Source: Treponema sp.
GTDB taxonomy: Bacteria > Spirochaetota > Spirochaetia > Treponematales > Breznakiellaceae
Length of the DNA stretch: 11,380 nucleotides
NCBI GenBank assembly: GCA_031258265.1
Contig: JAIRNB010000320.1
Span: 1 to 11,380, forward strand
Direction of reading: 5' to 3'
Under the pieces are notes generated by a model that saw nothing but the letters and a program-made list of their open reading frames with translations, searched no databases and had not been told where the DNA came from. The first letter of the stretch is position 1. Each line of letters begins with the position of its first letter. Both the position numbers and the translations under genes were made by a program. Shown here in pieces: positions 1-6,081 of this stretch.

Positions 1-62
1 TCCCCGGCGTTTTCATAACCGCGCTTAAACGGTACACATGGTGTTTATATGGCCCTGAACCA

Positions 63-1058
63 CTATTCCGCCGACTCCAAAAGACCGGCTGTGGCAAGCT
101 GTTCCCGGGATACGCCTGCCTTCAATAACTTCCGAATAGCCGCCTCCCGCTCCCGGCTTAGTTCCTCCTCCGCCTGACGTCTAGTCTCCTCCGCCTGACG
201 GATTGCCTCCTCCGCCTGGCGTTTGGCCTCATCTACCTGACGTTTGGCCTCATCCCGTTCCTTCCACAAACTGTCAAAGTCCACTACCTTGATATGTTCC
301 CACATCCTTTCCTCCTCCTTGAACTCAGTATACGACTGGTATAGTTCTTCCCACAATATCCTGGTAAATAATACCACGTTCCCCGCGTCCGCCGCCCCCA
401 TGCTGCCTCGTTCCACGCTCCGTTCCGCCGCCCCTACCACCTCTTCCACTAAACTCTCTACTGACGCCGCCAACCTCCTCCGTTCCTCCCCGCTTTCCGC
501 CCTTTCCGCTTCGCGCCGGTATTTCATCACACAAAAGGGTAGTAATAAGCCCAGGCCCTCGTCTTCCAGGCCCTTCACGGTGTATTCCGAAAACTTAACA
601 CTCGGTACCTCGTAGCGGTACTCCTCCCCGCCGGGAAACATAAACACAATACTCTCCCGTTCCGGCGTAGCTGCCGTGGGTTCCCAGTAGATAACCCGGG
701 CCTGGGGCAGCTTGATCCTGATAACATGGTCCCCCGTATCTCTTCCACGACTCCTCCCCTCGTTCATGATGTATTGAAAGATCCGCACCCCCATGTGGAG
801 GTCATTGCTGATTTGGGTTTCGATAAGGTAGGAGTCTCCGTTAATGGTGATCACCATGTCGGCCAAAGTACGGCGCATGGAGATTTCGACGGTCTCGGGG
901 GAAGGGCGGGAAACAGTACTCGCGGGAAGATAAGAGGTGGAGAAAAGGGCATTGATGAAAGAGATGACGGCGGTATCGGAAAGGGACATAAGACATTTGA
1001 AAACGTGGTCGAAGAGTTGAAGGACACGACGCTGCGCCGGAGGATTACGTTGTTTCAT
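63..1058 (-). CDS. Rpn-family recombination-promoting nuclease / putative transposase (PD-(D/E)XK)
   Basis: 331-residue protein. The N-terminal half resembles the Rpn/PDDEXK_2 family, nucleases with a transposase-like fold that cut DNA and raise recombination. Residues 16-40 (FDHVFKCLMS... then SFINALFS) fit the usual family opening. The presumed metal-binding core is D67 followed by a strand ending in IETQ (E80, Q82), the family's ExQ form of the PD-(D/E)XK motif. The C-terminal third is a charged coiled coil with four seven-residue repeats of the type (D/E)EAKRQA at about 269-296. It ends in KLLKAGVSREQLATAGL, a helix-turn-like tail common in these proteins. The start follows a weak ribosome site (GGCAGG). 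The gene is intact and stands alone. Such genes are often multicopy in host-associated bacteria, so horizontal spread is plausible, but no terminal repeats or target duplications were seen. Family call firm; activity inferred. Confidence 0.85.
   Translation of the reverse strand: MKQRNPPAQRRVLQLFDHVFKCLMSLSDTAVISFINALFSTSYLPASTVSRPSPETVEISMRRTLADMVITINGDSYLIETQISNDLHMGVRIFQYIMNEGRSRGRDTGDHVIRIKLPQARVIYWEPTAATPERESIVFMFPGGEEYRYEVPSVKFSEYTVKGLEDEGLGLLLPFCVMKYRREAERAESGEERRRLAASVESLVEEVVGAAERSVERGSMGAADAGNVVLFTRILWEELYQSYTEFKEEERMWEHIKVVDFDSLWKERDEAKRQVDEAKRQAEEAIRQAEETRRQAEEELSREREAAIRKLLKAGVSREQLATAGLLESAE
165..248. repeat. 21-bp tandem repeat (four units) inside the Rpn gene
   Basis: Four consecutive 21-bp units begin at 165, 186, 207 and 228, each close to CTCCTCCGCCTGACGTTTGG on the plus strand. 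The first three share CTCCTCCGCCTG exactly; the fourth diverges (CTCATCTACCTG). The period is a multiple of three, so each unit encodes one seven-residue heptad of the coiled coil, and gain or loss of units would keep the reading frame. Confidence 0.85.
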
Positions 1059-1083
1059 GGTGAACCTGCCAAAGTAAAGAATT

Positions 1084-1107
1084 GTGTCTCCCCGGAACAG
1101 GGGACAC
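1084..1107. repeat. Inverted repeat/hairpin upstream of the Rpn gene
   Basis: GTGTC-T-CCC on the left pairs with GGGGACAC on the right, giving an 8-bp stem with one bulged T and a 7-base loop (CGGAACA). It lies 26 bp upstream of the Rpn start codon. It overlaps by one base a perfect 12-bp palindrome, CCTATATATAGG, at 1107-1118. No T-run follows on either strand, so it does not look like an intrinsic terminator. A 5' leader hairpin or operator for the Rpn gene is possible. The rest of the 1059-1293 gap shows nothing else clear apart from the gltD promoter candidate. Confidence 0.4.
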
Positions 1108-1245
1108 CTATATATAGGGGCGGCCGCGCATGACGCTTGGGTTTTTCTGGAAAAAAACTAATTCCAAAACTTGTCCGGGTTTTGGGAAATGCCCGGCATA
1201 CTTATCGGGGTGGTGGACATCGGTAAGTACCGGGTATGCGTGCGC

Positions 1246-1275
1246 TTGTGGAAAGCCGGTTTTTTGGGGCATAAT
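1246..1275 (+). promoter_or_regulatory. Candidate sigma70-type promoter for gltD
   Basis: TTGTGG (1246-1251) and CATAAT (1270-1275) are separated by 18 bp. The predicted transcript start, near 1282, would leave a leader of only about 12 bases before the ATG, barely enough for the ribosome site at 1283-1287. The boxes are reasonable, but the short leader makes this a tentative call. Confidence 0.3.
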
Positions 1276-1293
1276 GGGCCGCAGGAGTATGGC

Positions 1294-2745
1294 ATGGGAA
1301 GGCCCGGGGCATTTTTAACGGTTAAACGGCAGGTTGCGGGGTACCGGCCCGTCGAGGAACGGATCAACGATTACAGCGAAGTGGAACTCCAGCTTTCCGA
1401 TGGGGAACGGATGGCCCAGGCCTCCCGCTGTATGGACTGCGGAGTGCCCTTTTGCCACTGGGCCTGCCCGGTGGGAAACGCCATGCCCGAATGGCAAGAC
1501 CGGCTTTATAAAGGAGATTGGGTGGGGGCCTGGGCGGCGCTGCAGGATACCACCCCCTTCCCGGAATTCACCGGCCGGGTTTGTCCCGCCCTCTGTGAAG
1601 CCTCCTGCGTCCTGGGGGCCAATGATGACCCTGTAACCATCCGGCAGAACGAACTGGCGGTAATTGAAAAAGCCTTTAGCCTGGGTCTTGTGGTCCCCCA
1701 GCCCCCCCGGAAGCGGAACGGTAAAAAAGTCGCCGTGGTGGGGGCCGGCCCCGCCGGCCTCTCCGCCGCCTGGTATCTGAACCGGGCGGGTTTTTCCGTC
1801 ACCGTTTACGAAGGAGACCGCAAGGTAGGCGGCTATCTCCGCTACGGCATCCCGGACTTTAAACTTGATAAAAACTTTATAGACCGGCGGGTAAGAATCA
1901 TGGAGGCCGAAGGGGTTAGTTTTAAGACCCATACCCGGATTGGCGGCGATCTTTATGCCTTTGGCACCAGGGGGGACGACAGCGAAGTAATTGATCCCCG
2001 GAGCCTGGAATCCTCTTTTGATCTGATCCTCCTTACCATCGGGGCGCGGGACGCCCGGGACCTCAAGGCGCCGGGCCGGGAACTCTCCGGCATTGTCCAG
2101 GCCCTGGACTTCCTTTCCCTGCAGAACCGCAGCCTGGGGGGAGAAAACAGCGCGGGGATAGAGCCCATCACCGCTTACGGTAAGCGGGTACTGGTCATCG
2201 GCGGCGGCGACACGGGATCGGACTGCGTGGGCACCGCCAATCGCCAGGGGGCCCGGAAAGTTACCCAGATAGAACTGCTCCCCCGGCCCCCGGAACATCG
2301 CCCCGATTCCGCGCCCTGGCCCCTCTGGCCTACGGTACTCAAAACCTCCAGTTCCCACTTGGAAGGGGGGGAGCGGCTCTGGTCCATCAACACCAAAGAA
2401 TTCCGCGGCAAGGGTGGCGCCGTAAATTCCGTCCTGGCCTGCCGGGTGGACTGGGCCCAGGAAGACGGCCGCTGGGTAATGAAAGAAGCCGCCGGCAGCG
2501 ATTTTGAAATAGGGGCGGACCTGGTACTCTTGGCCATGGGTTTTACCCACGTCGTCCAGGGCGGCGCGGTTGCCGGCCTGAGACTGGAAACCGACGAGCG
2601 GGGCAATATCAAAACCAGGGGCACCTTCCATACCAGCAACCCCAAAGTCTGGGCCGCGGGGGATGCCAAGAACGGCGCAAGCCTCGTGGTCCGGGCCATG
2701 GCGGAAGGCCGTTCCGCCGCGGAAGCGATTATCAGAACCCTGTAG
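1294..2745 (+). CDS. gltD: Glutamate synthase (NADPH) small-subunit type oxidoreductase
   Basis: 483-residue flavoprotein, normal length for GltD. In glutamate synthase this subunit oxidises NADPH through FAD and passes electrons via Fe-S clusters to the large subunit, which makes glutamate from glutamine and 2-oxoglutarate. Visible motifs: N-terminal cysteines C46, C49, C54, C58 (RCMDCGVPFCHWACP) and C97, C101, C105 for Fe-S ligation; FAD-binding VAVVGAGPAG around 147-155; NADPH-binding VLVIGGGDTG around 299-308; and the C-terminal flavin motif WAAGDAKNGASLVVRAM around 453-469. The ATG at 1294 has AGGAG (1283-1287) six bases upstream, and the protein then begins MGRPGAFL like other family members. 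An in-frame ATG at 1171 would add 41 residues unlike the family. No gltB lies on either side, so the large subunit is elsewhere, or this is one of the GltD-like proteins serving another partner. Confidence 0.92.
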   Translation: MGRPGAFLTVKRQVAGYRPVEERINDYSEVELQLSDGERMAQASRCMDCGVPFCHWACPVGNAMPEWQDRLYKGDWVGAWAALQDTTPFPEFTGRVCPALCEASCVLGANDDPVTIRQNELAVIEKAFSLGLVVPQPPRKRNGKKVAVVGAGPAGLSAAWYLNRAGFSVTVYEGDRKVGGYLRYGIPDFKLDKNFIDRRVRIMEAEGVSFKTHTRIGGDLYAFGTRGDDSEVIDPRSLESSFDLILLTIGARDARDLKAPGRELSGIVQALDFLSLQNRSLGGENSAGIEPITAYGKRVLVIGGGDTGSDCVGTANRQGARKVTQIELLPRPPEHRPDSAPWPLWPTVLKTSSSHLEGGERLWSINTKEFRGKGGAVNSVLACRVDWAQEDGRWVMKEAAGSDFEIGADLVLLAMGFTHVVQGGAVAGLRLETDERGNIKTRGTFHTSNPKVWAAGDAKNGASLVVRAMAEGRSAAEAIIRTL

Positions 2746-2827
2746 TGTCAATCCGGGATTTCCCCGTTCCGCCATGCTTTCTCCCCGCCCCTATATTTTG
2801 AATCCCTATCCCTGGTGGTTTACATTA

Positions 2828-2862
2828 GGGTTGTTCAAAAACTTCAGTTTTTGAACAAACCC
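2828..2862 (+). terminator. Long AT-rich hairpin after gltD, probable terminator
   Basis: GGGTTGTTCAAAAAC on the left (2828-2842) pairs with GTTTTTGAACAAACCC on the right (2847-2862), with a 4-base loop (TTCA) and one extra A bulged on the right. The DNA continues ATTATTTTG. Position 83 bp after the gltD stop and just before the next promoter suits a transcription terminator. The near-perfect arms with an AT-rich core could also make it a dispersed palindromic repeat or a bidirectional terminator. Confidence 0.6.
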
Positions 2863-2871
2863 ATTATTTTG

Positions 2872-2900
2872 TTGACATTGTACCCCCCGGAACTTAGAAT
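2872..2900 (+). promoter_or_regulatory. Near-consensus sigma70 promoter for the DUF2059 gene
   Basis: Perfect -35 box TTGACA (2872-2877), exact 17-bp spacer, and -10 box TAGAAT (2895-2900). The expected start near 2907 gives a leader of roughly 53 bases before the ATG at 2960. A C-run (2883-2888) and a G-run (2904-2908) flank the -10 box as an inverted repeat that could be an operator or an early leader hairpin. Confidence 0.75.
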
Positions 2901-2959
2901 ACAGGGGGCCTTTGAAATACGGAGTTTTAAAATTCCCTATAGGTTCAGGGAGTAATGTT

Positions 2960-3391
2960 ATGAAAAGATCGCTATTTGTTTTTCTGTTTATCGCCGGAAT
3001 GGCTGTTGCGGGGCATGGACAAACGAAAAGGGCCGACATCGTTAAGCTCCTCGATATTTCCAATACAAAGATGCAGGCGGCGCAGTTGTTTGATTTAATG
3101 ATGCCAAGCCTAAAGACGATAGCCCCCGATGCGCCTGTCACATTTTGGACCATGTTTCAGTCAAAACTGGATATGGATAGTTTTGTCGATTTGTTTATCC
3201 CGGTATACGATAAATATTTTACCCATGACGAAATTAAGGGTTTAATTCAATTTTACGAGAGTCCCATAGGCAAGAAGCTGCTGGCGGTAACTCCGTTAAT
3301 AACGCAGGATTCCTACGGAATAGGACAGGCCTGGGGGGAGAAACTGGCCCGGGATATTATTGAGGAACTGATAGAACAGGGTTATCAATAA
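2960..3391 (+). CDS. Exported DUF2059 domain protein
   Basis: 143-residue protein. The basic N terminus and hydrophobic stretch MKRSLFVFLFIAGMAVAGHG form a signal peptide, probably cleaved near residue 20, so the mature protein should be periplasmic or surface-linked; no lipobox cysteine is present. The mature part is helical and carries the DUF2059 signature at about 80-126: IPVYDKYFTHDEIK, then FYESPIGKKLL, then a final TPLITQDS...W. The molecular role of this domain is not established. ATG 2960 is chosen because AGGGAG (2947-2952) sits seven bases upstream and the signal peptide starts exactly there; an in-frame ATG at 2912 would bury the signal peptide and has no good ribosome site. It appears monocistronic, with its own strong promoter upstream and a separate regulator gene downstream. 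Confidence 0.85.
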   Translation: MKRSLFVFLFIAGMAVAGHGQTKRADIVKLLDISNTKMQAAQLFDLMMPSLKTIAPDAPVTFWTMFQSKLDMDSFVDLFIPVYDKYFTHDEIKGLIQFYESPIGKKLLAVTPLITQDSYGIGQAWGEKLARDIIEELIEQGYQ

Positions 3392-3520
3392 AGGCGCTCG
3401 GAATCTCGGCTTTTCAGAAAGCGGCCGGTTAAAAAGCATACTTTTTGTCCTACGAGGGTCATTTTCTGTATCGTGGGAGTTACCGGAATATTTGCCGGAC
3501 TGATCAAACAGGAGGCTCCC

Positions 3521-4576
3521 TTGTTTTTGAACAGCTATGCCAATATCGCCGATGCTGTCCGGGATACTGGTCCCTGGGAATCCTTTACCGTCTACCCCGA
3601 CGGGTCTCGGCAGTTTGAAGATATTATCTCAGTGAACGGCATAAAAACTGCCGACGGTTTCCCATTCGGGTCGGCATTCTGTAGTTTTCTGCTCCAGCGC
3701 CGGTTTGGAAATAACCGGATTTTTTTCGAGGAGGGTTTTCTTACCCCCCTGCACCGTCACAATTTCATTGAATTGGGTTATGTGGCGGAAGGACAGCTTA
3801 AACAGCATATTGCCGGAAGGGACTATATGTTTAACCAGGGCGAAATGTTTCTCATTAATAAAGATGTTCCCCATCGGGAGTATTTATACCGGAAAAATAT
3901 GGCTGTCCTGTTTCTGAATATCTCCAACACTTTTTTTGACAAGTCCATGAATCACCTGGATTTGGTGGGCAGGGAGTCCGGGGATTTTATCAGGCATTTT
4001 ATAATCGCCAAAAACCGGGAATACTGTTTTGTCCGCTTTGTCCCCAAGGGAGGAAAAGCCCCTTCCCGAATATCCGGCCTTTTTGAAGAGATTCGCGCGG
4101 AACTGCGGAAGCCGGAGACCGGCGGTTCCCATATTGTCATCGGCCTCGTGGAACGGCTTCTCTCCCTCCTCCCATCGGAATACATCCTTTCCGTCGAGCT
4201 TAACAGCCGGAAGGCGGCGGGGGAACAGTTTTTTGAGCAGCTCCGCTGCTATCTGGAAGATCATCATCCGGATGTTACCATGAGGGACCTTATCACCACA
4301 TTTGGTCATAACCGGGACTACTTTAATCGGATTGTTAAGTGGCACACGGGGATGACCTATTCCGCGTTTCTTCGGAGCATACGGCTGGACAAAGCGGCAT
4401 TGCTCTTAAAAACTACCGGCCTCCCGGTGGAGGAAGTCGCCCTCCGGGTAGGTTACGAAGATCCGGGGTATTTTTACAAGATTTTCCGCAAGAGATTCAA
4501 CCGGAATCCCGGCGATATGAGGAATTCCGAATCTCCGGGCCCTGAACTGCAAAAAGATCGTTTTACGCCATATTGA
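3521..4576 (+). CDS. AraC-family transcriptional regulator with cupin sensor domain
   Basis: About 351 residues from the TTG at 3521, which has GGAGG (3511-3515) five bases upstream. A GTG at 3473 would add 16 residues but its nearest purine run is 14 bases away, so I prefer the TTG. The N-terminal half contains a cupin-like ligand pocket at about 75-125 (TPLHRHNFIELGYV, then GEMFLINKDVPHRE). The C-terminal part at about 249-334 is a double helix-turn-helix: NRDYFNRIVKWHTGMTYSAF followed by LPVEEVALRVGYEDPGYFYKIFRKRF, the classic AraC signature. A 17-residue tail follows. These proteins usually activate sugar genes on binding a small ligand. It lies 122 bp upstream of the GPH carrier and GH2 enzyme genes in the same orientation, so it most likely controls them. 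The 3392-3520 gap holds only short weak hairpins (for example AAAAAG-CATA-CTTTTT at 3431-3446). Confidence 0.9.
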   Translation: MFLNSYANIADAVRDTGPWESFTVYPDGSRQFEDIISVNGIKTADGFPFGSAFCSFLLQRRFGNNRIFFEEGFLTPLHRHNFIELGYVAEGQLKQHIAGRDYMFNQGEMFLINKDVPHREYLYRKNMAVLFLNISNTFFDKSMNHLDLVGRESGDFIRHFIIAKNREYCFVRFVPKGGKAPSRISGLFEEIRAELRKPETGGSHIVIGLVERLLSLLPSEYILSVELNSRKAAGEQFFEQLRCYLEDHHPDVTMRDLITTFGHNRDYFNRIVKWHTGMTYSAFLRSIRLDKAALLLKTTGLPVEEVALRVGYEDPGYFYKIFRKRFNRNPGDMRNSESPGPELQKDRFTPY

Positions 4577-4631
4577 TATTTATTTTAGTCGAATCCGGCC
4601 ATTGCGCCCCCCGTCAATGACCCCCAAAATG

Positions 4632-4653
4632 GTCTATAAAAAAACTATAGGAC
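4632..4653 (+). promoter_or_regulatory. Candidate operator/-10 region for the GPH-GH2 genes
   Basis: An interrupted inverted repeat, GTCTATA (4632-4638) and TATAGGAC (4646-4653), differs by one inserted base between arms. It contains a good -10 box, TATAAA (4635-4640), but at 17 bp upstream there is only CGTCAA instead of a recognisable -35. A -10 without a -35 is what an activator-dependent promoter looks like, which fits control by the AraC protein encoded just upstream. Inference only. Confidence 0.35.
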
Positions 4654-4698
4654 GGCCGCCGGCTGTTTTCTTTACAAAAATATTACAGGGGGTTTACC

Positions 4699-6000
4699 AT
4701 GGAGAATGAGAACAAAGGTATTTTCGCGGGAACGGTTAAGCGCCGGGAAATAGCCGGTCATGCCATAGCCGGGGTGGGCCAAAATCTTATTTTTGGCCTT
4801 TGGAGCAGTTACATGCTGGTGTTCTTTACCGATGTTTTCGGTATCGCCGGCGGGACCGCGGGGCTGATCATGATGTTTACCCGGATCTGGGACGCGGTTA
4901 ACGATCCCATGATGGGGGTAATTGCCGATCGTACCCGTACCCGCTGGGGGCGCTACCGTCCCTGGCTCCTTTTTATGGCCTTTCCCATCATCCTCTTCCT
5001 GGTTCTGAATTTCAGCGCCCCCCAATTTTCCCCGGCGGGAAAAATCGTATACGCCGCCATAACTTATGTGTTCATGAGCATGGCCTTTACCGCGGTAGAT
5101 GTACCCTATTGGACCCTGCCGGCGGCTATGACCCAGGATGTGGGAAAGCGGACTATGATTTATACTGTTTCCCGTACCAGCACGACCATCAGTTCCCTTA
5201 TTGTGGGGATTATCGCTATTCCCCTTGTTATTGCTTTGGGGGGCGGCGATATGGCCCGGGGTTACTTTATTGCCGCCCTGGCGATCGGTATTCTGGGGGC
5301 GATCCTTTACCTGTGTGGATTCAAGCTTGTCCGTGAGCACGTTACCCCGCCGCCGGCGGAAAAATTCAATTTTTCCGGGGCGGCCCAGGTTATTATCCAA
5401 AACAAGCCTCTACTATTGATTCTCATTTCCATGCTCATTGCCTTTGGTTTAAGCTTTCTCCGGTCCAATCTGCTTGTCTACTGGGTGCAGTACAATATTG
5501 GTTCCCTGGAAATGGTAGCGGTGTTTAATCTGATCTCCCTGCCGGCCATGATCCTGGGTGTTGTATTTACCCCCCTGCTTACCAAAAAATTAGGGCAGAA
5601 AGGCCTGTTTATCTTTGCCTGCGTTTGGGGCGCCATTAGTAATTTTATTTTCTTTTTTGTAGGTTATGGTAATGTTACCGCCGCCATGGTTATGTTTTTT
5701 CTTACCTCTATTCCCACCGGTTTATTGATGGTGCTGGTTTCCAGTATGATCGCCAATACCATTGAATACGCGGAATGGAAAACAGGGCAGCGCCGGGAGG
5801 GTTTAATCAGTTCCACCCAGACTTTTCTGGCTAAAGTTTGTATAGCTATCGGCGGCGGGTTGAGCGGCCTGGTACTTACCATCGTCAACTACCAGCCCAA
5901 TACTTACCCAGCCTCCCGCTACCCTGGCGGTTTTCCACCTTACCATGACTCTTGTCACCGGTGCTGCGTTCCTGCTAGGTATTATTCCCATGTTGTTTAA
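4699..6000 (+). CDS. GPH-family (MelB-like) sugar:cation symporter, C terminus frameshifted
   Basis: 433 residues as read, a polytopic inner-membrane carrier of the glycoside-pentoside-hexuronide family, which imports sugars with Na+ or H+. The family motif WDAVNDPMMGVIADRTRTRW at 64-83 contains D65 and D69, matching the cation-binding pair D55/D59 of E. coli MelB. D134 (VDVPYW), R159 and K379 (QTFLAK) also match MelB functional positions, while MelB D19 is replaced by N29. The second signature, MIANTIEYAEWKTGQRREG, is at 350-368. Start ATG has AGGGGG six bases upstream. After residue 401 (NYQPN) the reading frame turns into unrelated Pro/His/Cys-rich sequence and stops at 5998-6000, while the expected last helix and tail continue in the next frame to 6079. 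As written, the product lacks its final membrane helix. It is followed directly by the GH2 gene, so the two are very likely co-transcribed. Confidence 0.88.
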   Translation: MENENKGIFAGTVKRREIAGHAIAGVGQNLIFGLWSSYMLVFFTDVFGIAGGTAGLIMMFTRIWDAVNDPMMGVIADRTRTRWGRYRPWLLFMAFPIILFLVLNFSAPQFSPAGKIVYAAITYVFMSMAFTAVDVPYWTLPAAMTQDVGKRTMIYTVSRTSTTISSLIVGIIAIPLVIALGGGDMARGYFIAALAIGILGAILYLCGFKLVREHVTPPPAEKFNFSGAAQVIIQNKPLLLILISMLIAFGLSFLRSNLLVYWVQYNIGSLEMVAVFNLISLPAMILGVVFTPLLTKKLGQKGLFIFACVWGAISNFIFFFVGYGNVTAAMVMFFLTSIPTGLLMVLVSSMIANTIEYAEWKTGQRREGLISSTQTFLAKVCIAIGGGLSGLVLTIVNYQPNTYPASRYPGGFPPYHDSCHRCCVPARYYSHVV

Positions 6001-6079
6001 TGATTTTGATGATAAAAAATACGCGATGATCACCGCAGAACTTAAACAGCGCCGGGCTCAAAAAGCAGGGGAAGAATAA
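5906..6079 (+). pseudogene. Out-of-frame C-terminal segment of the GPH symporter
   Basis: Read one base ahead of the upstream frame, this stretch gives TQPPATLAVFHLTMTLVTG, then AAFLLGIIPMLFNDFDDKKY, then a charged tail ending KQRRAQKAGEE and a TAA at 6077-6079. That is a final hydrophobic helix plus the charged tail expected of GPH carriers. Joining it after NYQPNT by skipping one base near 5905 gives a gapless match to the MelB segment GYVPNVEQSTQALLG as I recall it. The frame is open back to 5846, so the shift lies between 5846 and 5997, most likely at about 5896-5908. Confidence 0.85.
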
Positions 6080-6081
6080 TT

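Noticed and set aside
165..248. CRISPR-like or mobile-element repeat
   Set aside because: The units are directly abutting with no spacers and encode coiled-coil heptads within a gene.
1171..1293. N-terminal extension of gltD from an upstream ATG
   Set aside because: The 41 extra residues do not resemble the family, and the strong ribosome site points to ATG 1294.
63..1293. Insertion-sequence boundaries around the Rpn gene
   Set aside because: No terminal inverted repeats or target-site duplication could be found on either side; the short hairpin at 1084-1107 has no partner near 1-62.
1315..2775. 486-codon open frame on the minus strand opposite gltD
   Set aside because: It mirrors the gltD codon pattern (GC-rich third positions), has no recognisable domain and no ribosome site; gltD motifs are unmistakable on the other strand.
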